A stretch of 48,037 nt of DNA, from NCBI GenBank assembly GCA_031261005.1, contig JAISKF010000012.1, positions 1 to 48,037 of the forward strand, given 5' to 3'. Under the pieces are notes generated by a model, which was not told the DNA's origin, did no database searches, and saw only the letters and a program-made list of their open reading frames with translations. Shown here piece by piece: positions 9,690 to 17,932 of the stretch (positions within the stretch are counted from its first letter, which is position 1; each line of letters opens with the position of its first letter). The position numbers and the translations under genes were made by a program. The stretch is from Enterobacteriaceae bacterium. GTDB taxonomy: Bacteria; Pseudomonadota; Gammaproteobacteria; Enterobacterales; Enterobacteriaceae.

Positions 9690-10907
9690 TCAGGACAGAT
9701 ATTTAGCAATTTCATTAAAATGGCTAAATGAATTTTCCATGTGCTTTATTTCATCACCGCGTAATCCGTGATTTTTAGCCACTTTCTGCCAATGCTCTAA
9801 AGATATTAAAATGTCTCTTAGCACCACGTCAGTTTCGACTTTACTCAGTCCAAAATAAGGAGACAGCTCGATACATACCGCTAAAGAGGGCTGAAAACGA
9901 TCACCATCAAATGACAAATTATGACTCCGACGATTAAACAGTTCATTTGTCGGATTGATATCATACGCGGGAGATAAGCCCCACCCCGCTTTTTGTCTCA
10001 AAAAACCATGATTACGCAGATGATCATCAATATTTCCGCTCATAGCGTTAAACGTCATTCTTTTAAACAGCTCACGCCGATCAATATTCGGCTGCGGCGA
10101 AAATGTATTAATTGCATCAGATAACTCAATATAGCTGGCACCATCTTTATTGGATTCATTACGACCAAGTAAAGTCATTGCTGAGGCAAAAGGGATTCGA
10201 CCGCCGTCAGTTGTGCGATCAAATCGCTCAACAAGTAATATGGGTTTATCGCCAGTAGCATTGATTAACAAATAGTTAGCAGTATTAATACCTGCATACC
10301 TTGCTAAATCAAGCATCGTTGCTTCCCATAACGATACTCGTTCGGTATCGAGATTTGATTGAAACTTCGCGATATATAATTTTCCATTATGTACGATTGA
10401 AGCCTTAGGGTGAGCGCCGCCAAGAGATGAACCCGGTTCAGCTAAAATGGCAAGATCAACCGGCGTTTCCTGCCCGTTCTCCAAACGATGAATCGCCTCT
10501 TCTAACTCACGCAGATTGACTAGTTTCGGAACATCAGTGTTGTTGGCTAAATGAAGCTCTGGTTCATCGGCAAAACTCAGCCGTAATGCTCCCATACGCA
10601 TTTTGTCACTAACACCAAGCATATAATCACTAGGTTGTAGATGGGTATTCGCCACACGGCTTTGAACTAATTTGCCCCAACGATCAGGAGATATATCTTG
10701 AAATGCACCCCATAGCTCGTTACTGGATTGGGGATAACGGGCGCTCAGTTCAAGCAATGGATCAATGGTAAAAGAGGGATTACGACTCACCCAATCTTTG
10801 TCATAAGTAAACTGATAACGTTCTGCTCCGCGAGCCTGAAAAACCTCAAGTTCCCCGACTTTTTGCGTCTGATGTAACCACTCCAGTTCCACTATCAGCT
10901 TTTTCAT
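9690..10907 (-). CDS. hipA: HipA-family serine/threonine kinase toxin
   Basis: A 405-aa HipA-like kinase, the toxin of a type II toxin-antitoxin pair; E. coli HipA phosphorylates glutamyl-tRNA synthetase, but the target here is unknown. The N-terminal subdomain covers about residues 1-110. The flexible P-loop segment GSSLGGAHPKA is at 159-169 and holds Ser residues that could be autophosphorylated. Lys181 lies in IAKF. The catalytic loop GNIDDHLRNHG is at 291-301 with Asp294 and Asn299, and the metal-binding Asp316 is in AYDINP. All expected catalytic residues are present, so the toxin looks intact. The start ATG overlaps the hipB stop by one base (TAATG), which implies coupled translation. 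Confidence 0.9.
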   Translation of the reverse strand: MKKLIVELEWLHQTQKVGELEVFQARGAERYQFTYDKDWVSRNPSFTIDPLLELSARYPQSSNELWGAFQDISPDRWGKLVQSRVANTHLQPSDYMLGVSDKMRMGALRLSFADEPELHLANNTDVPKLVNLRELEEAIHRLENGQETPVDLAILAEPGSSLGGAHPKASIVHNGKLYIAKFQSNLDTERVSLWEATMLDLARYAGINTANYLLINATGDKPILLVERFDRTTDGGRIPFASAMTLLGRNESNKDGASYIELSDAINTFSPQPNIDRRELFKRMTFNAMSGNIDDHLRNHGFLRQKAGWGLSPAYDINPTNELFNRRSHNLSFDGDRFQPSLAVCIELSPYFGLSKVETDVVLRDILISLEHWQKVAKNHGLRGDEIKHMENSFSHFNEIAKYLS

Positions 10908-11203
10908 TATCTGATCCTCTGAGGCAGTCTGGCATCAATCATATCTTGACCGAGAATATCGACGGATCTATCGATAATATTTTCCAGCACATCAAGTTTT
11001 CCTAATACATTAAGCGCCAACGCATAGCTGCCCATTGATACACTTGGATCTCCCTTTTCTAATCGGGCATAAGTGGCACGAGTGACCCCCAATCGTTCAG
11101 CCATAATTTCTGTTTTTATCTGCCTGCGCTTACGTGCATCACGAATATCCGCACCTAATTTCATCAATGCGCGTTCAACTCTAAATGACTTTAACTTAGT
11201 CAT
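10907..11203 (-). CDS. hipB: HipB-like XRE-family antitoxin / repressor
   Basis: A 98-aa helix-turn-helix protein, the likely antitoxin and autorepressor of hipBA. The XRE-type DNA-binding domain spans about residues 14-70: IRDARKRRQIKTEIMAERLG, then VTRATYARLEKGDPSVSMGS as recognition helix and following turn. It is the first gene of a two-gene operon with hipA, the order that favours antitoxin excess. A palindrome over the promoter is a good candidate for its operator. Confidence 0.88.
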   Translation of the reverse strand: MTKLKSFRVERALMKLGADIRDARKRRQIKTEIMAERLGVTRATYARLEKGDPSVSMGSYALALNVLGKLDVLENIIDRSVDILGQDMIDARLPQRIR

Positions 11204-11252
11204 AATGATTCCTTAAAAACCGATTTCTTAAAAATCATAGGTTATGACAGAT

Positions 11253-11299
11253 ATTATAGCCTGACCGAATCATTAATGTATCATATATAATACATTAAT
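11253..11299 (-). promoter_or_regulatory. hipBA promoter with candidate HipB operator
   Basis: On the minus strand a consensus -10 box TATAAT lies at 11253-11258. A perfect inverted repeat, ATTAATGTAT (11272-11281) and ATACATTAAT (11290-11299) separated by eight bases, covers the -35 position. Repressor binding there would block polymerase. The promoter is about 50 bases before the hipB start. Confidence 0.6.
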
Positions 11300-11351
11300 A
11301 GGCTTAACGCATATTTTATTAATCATTAAAGATATTTTTAAGCACGCATTA

Positions 11352-11993
11352 TCAATCCAACAACTCCACCGTCAATTGTGTTTCGGTGGTTTGATGTGAG
11401 GAAATGCGGGCGGCGCTTTCGGGCATGACGGGTTCGATGTCGAGACGGGCGGTGAATGTTTTACCTTTGGCGAGCTGTCCGTTTTGCGTTGGGGCAAAGC
11501 CTTTATTGGGTTGCAGCAGTAAGATGGATTCCGCGCCGCCAGTCAGGACACCATCAGGCATCGTTGCAGTAATCTGGATCGCTTTGCCGTCCAGTTGCGG
11601 ATCGGTCAGACGGATTTTTATATTCCCTTTCATGCCATGACGCAAATCGCCATTCGCTGCGCGTTCACCGCGCACCATTAGGCGCATCGTTTGTGTGTAC
11701 GGGCAAATCACACTCAGCATTAAAGTACGTTTGCCCGTTGAGACTTCATTCTTGTTACCTGCTACATCTTGTAGCTGCCAGCGCGATTGCGTGCCGTAAT
11801 CAATCACTGGCGAACTGGCTGAAATTTTGCAGCGGTTATCTACTGGCGGCGCTATTCCTTGCTGCACTATTTCCTGCGGCACACCGGCAGCATGAATTGA
11901 TGACGGAATAGCGCCGCGTAAATTATCACGGGGAGCGGCGAACGCAGGCTGGCTGCACGCCACTAATAACAACACACTAAAAACGATTTTCAT
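11352..11993 (-). CDS. Putative minor fimbrial subunit / tip protein
   Basis: A 213-aa secreted protein, last gene of the chaperone-usher operon. The signal peptide MKIVFSVLLLVACSQPAFA is cleaved after residue 19. The mature region has two cysteines (CKISASSPVIDYGTQSRW and SVICPYTQTMRL) and a C-terminal alternating strand (TETQLTVELLD), as in fimbrial subunits that donate a strand. Position after the usher suggests a minor or tip subunit. AGGAG lies eight bases before the ATG, 12 bases after the usher stop. I cannot name the family with certainty. Confidence 0.7.
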   Translation of the reverse strand: MKIVFSVLLLVACSQPAFAAPRDNLRGAIPSSIHAAGVPQEIVQQGIAPPVDNRCKISASSPVIDYGTQSRWQLQDVAGNKNEVSTGKRTLMLSVICPYTQTMRLMVRGERAANGDLRHGMKGNIKIRLTDPQLDGKAIQITATMPDGVLTGGAESILLLQPNKGFAPTQNGQLAKGKTFTARLDIEPVMPESAARISSHQTTETQLTVELLD

Positions 11994-12005
11994 GATGCTC
12001 TCCTG

Positions 12006-14444
12006 TTAGCGGCAAACAGCGCTCGCCGTTTCATACATTCCGTTATTATCATTCGCTGCGGTTTCCGGTAATGAGAGCGCAAATGAACAGATCGTTTTGC
12101 CGGAAACTTGTACGTCCAGATTACCGTCAAGGTTGCCCGCGTCGGGAATAAATACTTTGCCGGTGTTACCCACCAGCGTGATGAAATTACCTGTGCTATT
12201 AAACACTCCAGCGCCGTGCGGTAGATCGCTGCCCGCGCTGTTTTTCACGTCTACCAGCACACGGCGCGTTCTCACGACTTCAAAGTTGACATAGTTCACC
12301 GAACCGCGCGCCGCTTCGGTTTCTTGCCATGCGTTATCAATGTCGATATTTTTCGCCAGACTGTTGGTATCTACCTGAATAGTGGAATGTTGATAGCCGC
12401 TGAGAGATGGCAGTACCGCATAGCCGCGGGAATCTGTCCATGTCGGACCGGCTGGCGTTTCGAGCCGCACGCCGCTTTCATTGCCGACTTTAGCGATACC
12501 GAACGTGTCGCCGACGCGATACGGCGACAACGTTACGCCATGATCATGTGCGACGATGGCACCGGTCGCGCGAGCTGTCCACGTTGTATAATCGTCGGAG
12601 TCGCGGCTAACGCTGCCGCTGAGTTGCGTAAACGGTGTGACCATATCCATACTGCCAGTGCCGGAAGTCCGTTCATTACGGAAATCGCGCTCACCAGAAA
12701 TACTCCAACCGCGATCCTGACTGGTGCGATCGCTATAGCGCATACCCGCGCGGCTACCGTTGCGGCTGGTGTTATTGAGATAACTGCTCACGTTTTGATT
12801 GGTGCCAAACGGAATATTGATTGTCACATATAAGCGATCTTCCGCATCATAATACCGATTACCGCTGTTGTGTTCTAAGCTGGCACCTACGTAAGTCCGC
12901 CCGAACGATCGGCTCCAACCGCCGCGCATATAGGTGATGGTATCGCCGTCGAATGTCGTGGTTCTGCCGTAAGAAAGCGGAAAGTTGCCAAGCAACTCCT
13001 GCGACCAACTGATACCGCCGCCGTACTGATTATGCGTGTTGCTGCCGCGCTCGTGATCTTCATCATCTAACGCATCACTCAATTCACGGTAATCAATGGT
13101 TTGCTGGCTGGCATTCAGACTGAGACCTAAACGCTCGTTTATATTATGGCTGAGTGAGGCAATCACCAATCCGCCGGAATTGTTATGTTCGTTATCTTGT
13201 GCCACCGTACCTTGCAGAGTAAGCAACGTATCGTCAAAAATCTGGCTATCCAGTCCAAGCGCTGCCGCGCGGTAAGGTGAAGAGCCGAGAACTCCTGCAT
13301 TAAGTACGGTATGCGGCGTTAGCGCCCAGCCATCAGCAATTGTACCGATCACTGGCGCTTCGTTGCTGCTTTGCTGCTCCATTTTGCCGACACCAAATGA
13401 CAAACCGGGCGTTACTGCCGAGCCGTTCAGTAACAGCGCCGACGCCGGAACAATAAAACGGCGTTGCTCGCCGTTGCTGCCGGTAACGGTTACATCTAAA
13501 TCTGAACGCACATTCAGTAAAGGAAAGCCCTGTAAACGGAATGGACCAGCCGGAATCGTGGTGCTGTAGACCAATACGCCGGACTGACGCACTTCTACGA
13601 CTGACTGGCTATCGGCAATGCCCTCAACCAGCCCAGCACCGCCGCGATCTCCTGTCAGCGCTGCTTCGGGGAACATTTGTATACCCAGCACTTGCCCTGT
13701 ACCGAACATGGAATTGGATAAATTAATCTGCCCTGCCTGAAAAACTTTTTTCGCTTCGGTGAATGTACGCTGCGCGTAAGCAGCCTGATGCTGCATGGTT
13801 GTTTCGCCGTTAAAGCTGGAATAAGTTTGACGGCTGCGGACGATCCAATCACTGAGATTAAAACCCGCTTCTGTGCCGACTTGCTCAAACCGCACACCTG
13901 ACGATGAGCCGGACGAGTCCATATATTGCGTATCATAATTGAGCATTCCGGCAAATCCGCCGTGATTCCAGTTACCGCTTTCCGTTCCTGACGCAGAGAC
14001 CACTTGCGGCGGTACAACGAGATCAATTCGTCCCTCTCCCGGATCGAGATTCAACTCCGTTTGCTGCCATGCCGTTCTTAAATCGAAACAAGCAGCATCT
14101 TCACTAAAACCAGGCGGAGAGATCAATCCGGCTTTTTTCTGGAATTTCGCATCGGCACACAGATTGCCGTTCTCATCAAAATTAGCGTTGATTTTTCCGC
14201 GTCCGCTGCCATTAACCGTTAACGTAACACTGGATTCCCCCGCCATAAAACGCGGTGCTTGTCGAAAATGTTCACCGATTTTAGGATCAACACCGCGAGA
14301 TTTCATGACTTCGGTATCAAACAAGATGTCATCTGCTTGCGTTTTTTCCACGCCCATTAACGCAGCCAGCAGCGTAAAAGAGATAACAGAACGTTGTTGC
14401 CATCTGCGGCGTTTGCGAGTGATGTTATTATTTTTATATTGCAC
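12006..14444 (-). CDS. Fimbrial outer-membrane usher
   Basis: An 812-aa usher (FimD/PapC superfamily) that forms the outer-membrane pore and assembly platform for pilus subunits. A long basic N-terminus precedes a hydrophobic signal (SVISFTLLAALMGVEKTQA). The N-terminal chaperone-binding domain follows (DDILFDTEVMKSRGVD), then the beta-barrel with its plug (VRQSGVLVYSTTIPAGPFRL) and C-terminal beta-sandwich domains (YAVLPSLSGYQHSTIQVD, RRVLVDVKNSAGSDLPHGAG). The start is a GTG at 14444, with AAGGA six bases upstream. A copy of the dispersed repeat fills the 270-base gap to the chaperone gene. The family average is a little over 800 residues, so it is full length. Confidence 0.93.
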   Translation of the reverse strand: MQYKNNNITRKRRRWQQRSVISFTLLAALMGVEKTQADDILFDTEVMKSRGVDPKIGEHFRQAPRFMAGESSVTLTVNGSGRGKINANFDENGNLCADAKFQKKAGLISPPGFSEDAACFDLRTAWQQTELNLDPGEGRIDLVVPPQVVSASGTESGNWNHGGFAGMLNYDTQYMDSSGSSSGVRFEQVGTEAGFNLSDWIVRSRQTYSSFNGETTMQHQAAYAQRTFTEAKKVFQAGQINLSNSMFGTGQVLGIQMFPEAALTGDRGGAGLVEGIADSQSVVEVRQSGVLVYSTTIPAGPFRLQGFPLLNVRSDLDVTVTGSNGEQRRFIVPASALLLNGSAVTPGLSFGVGKMEQQSSNEAPVIGTIADGWALTPHTVLNAGVLGSSPYRAAALGLDSQIFDDTLLTLQGTVAQDNEHNNSGGLVIASLSHNINERLGLSLNASQQTIDYRELSDALDDEDHERGSNTHNQYGGGISWSQELLGNFPLSYGRTTTFDGDTITYMRGGWSRSFGRTYVGASLEHNSGNRYYDAEDRLYVTINIPFGTNQNVSSYLNNTSRNGSRAGMRYSDRTSQDRGWSISGERDFRNERTSGTGSMDMVTPFTQLSGSVSRDSDDYTTWTARATGAIVAHDHGVTLSPYRVGDTFGIAKVGNESGVRLETPAGPTWTDSRGYAVLPSLSGYQHSTIQVDTNSLAKNIDIDNAWQETEAARGSVNYVNFEVVRTRRVLVDVKNSAGSDLPHGAGVFNSTGNFITLVGNTGKVFIPDAGNLDGNLDVQVSGKTICSFALSLPETAANDNNGMYETASAVCR

Positions 14445-14477
14445 CGTTAGTCCTTGCTGTTTTTATTAATTCATCTG

Positions 14478-14676
14478 AACTTCGGATAAAAATTATATTA
14501 TTACTATAAATTTCAAATAATTATGCTATTTCCGTAGGAGCGGCAATCTGCCGATCGAATTAACAACACTGTGGGTTGGCGGGCGTCAGGTTGACGCCCC
14601 TACGGTTTTGCTATTCATGTTTATAACTCAATAATTTTATTGTCTTTCGTAGGGGCGGCAATCTGCCGCCCGTGAA
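14478..14676. repeat. GC-rich hairpin repeats inside the fimbrial operon
   Basis: A nearly full reverse-oriented copy starts at 14480 with CTTCGGATAA, runs through the TTTCAAATAATTATG flank, and carries the core GTAGGAGCGG (14534 onward) to CGCCCCTACG (14595-14604). A second partial copy, CGTAGGGGCGGCAATCTGCC, starts at 14648. Together they fill the chaperone-usher gap. They could attenuate or process the operon mRNA. Confidence 0.75.
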
Positions 14677-14714
14677 CCCGATTCGCTGTTAATGCGTGAG
14701 CGAACTTTCCCAAT

Positions 14715-15443
14715 TTAATAACTCAACGGCGCGTCATAGCTTTTCACGCTGTAGCCCCATGTTGTCGCGGGCGAAATATGTACCTGCTGCGCTGCTCCCG
14801 CTTTTTTGTTGCCATCCGGCGTGATGGTGAATGTTTGTTCTGGTAACACGTAAGTGTTTGGCAGCGTCCAGTTGGTTTTATCCGGTAAGGTCTGCACGCC
14901 CTGACTCAGGCGTACAACATACGGTGATGGGTTGCTCACGGTGAGACTGTTGCCCTCTTGTTTCCAGACTAAGCGCGTCCACGGCTCGCGCTCTTTTTCT
15001 AATCCGGCAGGACGAATAATGACCGGCAAGTTTTGGCTTACCGTCATGCGGACTTCGCTTTTATTTTTTTGCTGCGGCGGAACGCCCTCAAATACCACAC
15101 GTTTCAAGCGTTCGGTTTTCAGCGGTTCTTGTGTGGTCATAATAAAACGTACACGCTGGTTTTTACCTGGTTCGACGCGCGCCGCTGGCGGCGTTACGGT
15201 AAGCAGTGATTCGTTATCGTCTTTGGTGTTTTGTAATGTGGTGAGCAAAAGCATCGGACTGGCATCAGTATTTTTGATATTGATTGCGCCCTCACCTTCG
15301 CCTTGTTCCACAATAATCACCGATGTTTCCGGCACCATGCCGGTTGCGTTGGCGTTATTTGAAGTCACTACGCCAGAAGTAACCAAGCCAGAAGTGACGA
15401 ATAAAGCAAGTGTGCCAATTTTAAATAAAGAAACAGGTTTCAT
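14715..15443 (-). CDS. Periplasmic fimbrial chaperone
   Basis: A 242-aa PapD-like chaperone that holds pilus subunits in the periplasm. The signal peptide region contains a short repeated segment (VTSGLVTSGVVTSNNANA). Domain 1 begins TSVIIVEQGEGEGAINIKNT and continues to VEPGKNQRVRFI. Domain 2 includes LTVSNPSPYVVRLSQGV, the typical N-P-T/S-P-Y motif. The first conserved-strand residues are less standard than in FimC. An AGAGAA ribosome binding site precedes the ATG. It lies downstream of the three DUF1120 genes. Confidence 0.9.
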   Translation of the reverse strand: MKPVSLFKIGTLALFVTSGLVTSGVVTSNNANATGMVPETSVIIVEQGEGEGAINIKNTDASPMLLLTTLQNTKDDNESLLTVTPPAARVEPGKNQRVRFIMTTQEPLKTERLKRVVFEGVPPQQKNKSEVRMTVSQNLPVIIRPAGLEKEREPWTRLVWKQEGNSLTVSNPSPYVVRLSQGVQTLPDKTNWTLPNTYVLPEQTFTITPDGNKKAGAAQQVHISPATTWGYSVKSYDAPLSY

Positions 15444-15472
15444 CTGATTTTCTCTTTAATTACCGTTAATTA

Positions 15473-15500
15473 CCGTATTACGGCAGAATGCCGCCCCGAC
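15473..15500. repeat. Short degenerate GC-rich hairpin remnant
   Basis: ACGGCAGAATGCCGCCCCG between the third DUF1120 gene and the chaperone gene resembles the half-hairpin of the dispersed family (GGCAgaatGCC). It has lost the usual flanks. Confidence 0.45.
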
Positions 15501-15532
15501 AAATTAAGATCCCGAATACCTCTGGGAATCTG

Positions 15533-16315
15533 TCACAAATAAATCAATTCAATGGTTGCCACGCCATCTAAAACAATGGGGTGAGTTAAATTCAGGTTGG
15601 AGATTTTGTTTAAATAGGCTTGCACCGCTAATTTCGCGTTAAAGGTGATAAACGCTGTCGGAACAGTGCTGCCGATTTGCGCCCACGTCATTTGCAGCGG
15701 CGCTTCACCGTTGCCCATCATGTTGCCGGACGAGGGCTGCCAGTTAGTGCCGTTGTCATTGGATTGCACGCTGTCCACTGCGGTACTGTCGGCATAGGTG
15801 CTGTTCGGGACGATTCGTATACCGTAGCCGCCGATTTTGGCATCGCCATCTAACCCTAAACCAACGCCGACATAAGTCTGGTTTGCCGCACCAAACACCG
15901 GTGCAGGGATCAGTGCCGTACCGAGTGAGTTTTCCGTTACGCCAGCCATCGTATTCGGGCGACCGTTAATCGTTCGCACCGCAACTTTAGCGGGAGCATC
16001 GCAAATGATGGTGAAATCAAGTTGTTTTTCCGGCAGAACACGATAGCTATCAGCGCTAAGTTGGCTGGGTTTAATCATGCCGTAGTCGATAGTGCCGCCG
16101 TTGGATAACGTCGGTGTACAAGCAGCAGGTGTTAACCGGCTGATAATACTAATGTCTACACTCACGGCGAGTGCAGGTAATGTGACACTGAGCATTAGTG
16201 CTAATAATAATGCCAATGGTGCTAATAATGCCGGTATGCGCGGTATTTTCTGCATAAATTGTCTGGTTATTGTTGTGGTTGCGTTTGTGCTTGTTTTTGT
16301 ACATATAGCTGTCAT
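15533..16315 (-). CDS. DUF1120 fimbrial-type subunit, third in the operon
   Basis: A 260-aa secreted protein of the DUF1120 group, found in chaperone-usher clusters such as yhc of E. coli (from memory). The signal region is unusually long: a Thr-rich 20-residue lead precedes MQKIPRIPALLAPLALLLAL, so ATG 16255 is an alternative start (240 aa, equal to the paralogues). The mature part begins VSVDISIISRLTPAACTPTL. It has the shared pattern GGTIDYGMIKPSQL, TIICDAPAKVAVRTINGRP, KIGGYGIRIVPNS and a C-terminal VLDGVATIELIYL. Two Cys probably form the subunit disulphide. It is one of three tandem paralogues. Confidence 0.82.
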   Translation of the reverse strand: MTAICTKTSTNATTTITRQFMQKIPRIPALLAPLALLLALMLSVTLPALAVSVDISIISRLTPAACTPTLSNGGTIDYGMIKPSQLSADSYRVLPEKQLDFTIICDAPAKVAVRTINGRPNTMAGVTENSLGTALIPAPVFGAANQTYVGVGLGLDGDAKIGGYGIRIVPNSTYADSTAVDSVQSNDNGTNWQPSSGNMMGNGEAPLQMTWAQIGSTVPTAFITFNAKLAVQAYLNKISNLNLTHPIVLDGVATIELIYL

Positions 16316-16355
16316 GGCGCAGTTCCGGTTAGTTGCTGTTATGTCTGCGCTGTTT

Positions 16356-16384
16356 AACGGGCAGCGAACTGCCGCCCGTTAATT
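16356..16384. repeat. Short degenerate GC-rich hairpin remnant
   Basis: AACGGGCAGCGAACTGCCGC followed by CCGTTAA is an imperfect inverted pair between the second and third DUF1120 genes. The core resembles the dispersed family; the AT-rich flanks are not kept. Confidence 0.45.
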
Positions 16385-16401
16385 GCCGTAGCATCAAGCG
16401 A

Positions 16402-17133
16402 TTACAGGTAAACCAGTTCAATGGTTGATAAACCGTCCAGTACAATTGGGTGGGTTAAATCAAGTTCAGAGATATAGTTGATATAGGCTTGTACGCCTAA
16501 AGTACCGGTCATGGTGGTAAAGGCTTTTGGTACGGTGGTACCGGTATCAGCCCAAGTGATTACGCGCGGATGAACACCAGTATTAAAGAGAGTACCGCTT
16601 GTCGCTACTGTCCAGCTACTAGTGCTACTATAGAAATTATTACTGAAAAGCTGCGTAGCAGCAACATCATCAACCAACACGCTATTTGGTTTGATACGCA
16701 TGCCATATCCACCAATTTTAGTCGTGCCATCAACATCGAAACCAAGACCAACACCATATATACTAGTATACCCAAAGAGTACGACACCGCTCGGTAATTG
16801 CTCTACACCTATTCCCGACCCTAATCCAGCAATACCGCCAGCAATACTTCCCGGACGGCTGGAACGAGTTTGAATAGCGACTTTCGCTGGCGCATCACAG
16901 ACAATGCTAAACGCTAAGGTTTTTTCCGCCAGAACCGTATAGTTCGTTGGGTTGAGGGTACTTGGCGCAATAGCGCCGTAGTCAATCACACCGCCGCCGG
17001 AGATCGCAGGCGTACATGCACTCGGCGTAATCGTACCGGTAACTATTACATCAACACTTTCAGCGAATGCCGCCGATGAAGACGCCGCCAGAACCGCTAA
17101 AGCACAAACTGTTGTTTTCATTTTGTTCATCAT
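16402..17133 (-). CDS. DUF1120 fimbrial-type subunit, second in the operon
   Basis: A 243-aa secreted DUF1120 protein. The signal peptide MMNKMKTTVCALAVLAASSS is cleaved near AFA. The mature protein shares the paralogue framework: SACTPAISGGGVIDYGAIAP, FSIVCDAPAKVAIQTRSSRP, KIGGYGMRIKPNSVLVDDVA and VLDGLSTIELVYL. The middle (residues about 95-190) differs most from the flanking copies and uses more AT-rich codons, as expected for a surface-exposed, diversifying region. AGAGGA lies seven bases before the ATG. It follows the first paralogue after a 76-base gap. Confidence 0.83.
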   Translation of the reverse strand: MMNKMKTTVCALAVLAASSSAAFAESVDVIVTGTITPSACTPAISGGGVIDYGAIAPSTLNPTNYTVLAEKTLAFSIVCDAPAKVAIQTRSSRPGSIAGGIAGLGSGIGVEQLPSGVVLFGYTSIYGVGLGFDVDGTTKIGGYGMRIKPNSVLVDDVAATQLFSNNFYSSTSSWTVATSGTLFNTGVHPRVITWADTGTTVPKAFTTMTGTLGVQAYINYISELDLTHPIVLDGLSTIELVYL

Positions 17134-17209
17134 TATGTATTCCTCTAACCCTTTGTTTTATCACTATGATTATTTTTATATTCCGCTGAAATATCAGCGG
17201 AGATACACG

Positions 17210-17932
17210 TTACAAATAAACTAATTCGAGGGTGGTATAGCCGTCCAGAACGATTGGACTGACCACATTTAGCTCGGTGGTATTGTTCAAGTAGGCATGG
17301 GCGCTTAACTTACCGGAAAGGGTAGTAAACGCGATGGGTGTCGTCGTCCCTGTTGCTGCCCATGTAATTTCACGTATATCCGTATGGTGATAAACCGAAC
17401 CCACATTAGTGGTTTGCCAGGTTACGCCGTTGTCATGGGAGTAAATCGTATCTACCGCTGCATCGTCAGCCAGCACGCTGTTTGGTTGAATACGCAGCCC
17501 ATAACCGCCGATTTTCGCGCTGTCCGGTGCCAAGCCCAAACCAACGCCAGCTTCACCGGCACTGCTAAACACGGTTACCGGTGTTTGCGCTGCGCCGTGA
17601 GCAGCTTCAGTAACGCCTGCCATCGTTGCCGGACGCCCATTGGTGGCACGAATAGCAATCTTCGCTGGCGCATCACAAACAATGGTGAAATCGACATTCT
17701 TTTCAGTGAGAACCGTATGGGAAACGGCATTGAGGTGACTAGGGTGAATAGCCCCGTAATCGATAGTGCCGCCGCCTGCCAGATTAGGTACGCAAGCGTT
17801 CGGTAAGATAGTACCGATGACACTCACATCAACCCTTTCTGCCAGAACAGGTAGTGCAGCAATTGCCAGTGCCGCCACCGCTAATGCAGTTAATCCGGTA
17901 TGCAAACACTTTTTTTGCATCTGATTTTTCAT
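17210..17932 (-). CDS. DUF1120 fimbrial-type subunit, first in the operon
   Basis: A 240-aa secreted DUF1120 protein and the first gene of the fimbrial operon, so it may be the major subunit. Signal peptide: basic start, then ALAVAALAIAALPVLA. The mature part starts ERVDVSVIGTILPNACVPNL and contains GGTIDYGAIHPSHL, TIVCDAPAKIAIRATNGRP, KIGGYGLRIQPNSVLADDAA and a C-terminal VLDGYTTLELVYL strand. The ribosome binding site AGAGGA is about eight bases before the ATG. Upstream lies 1.1 kb of AT-rich DNA that must hold the promoter. Confidence 0.83.
   Translation of the reverse strand: MKNQMQKKCLHTGLTALAVAALAIAALPVLAERVDVSVIGTILPNACVPNLAGGGTIDYGAIHPSHLNAVSHTVLTEKNVDFTIVCDAPAKIAIRATNGRPATMAGVTEAAHGAAQTPVTVFSSAGEAGVGLGLAPDSAKIGGYGLRIQPNSVLADDAAVDTIYSHDNGVTWQTTNVGSVYHHTDIREITWAATGTTTPIAFTTLSGKLSAHAYLNNTTELNVVSPIVLDGYTTLELVYL

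Noticed and set aside
12324..14026. Frames of 120-170 codons inside the usher gene
   Set aside because: They are out-of-frame shadows of the usher coding sequence with no signal or domain.
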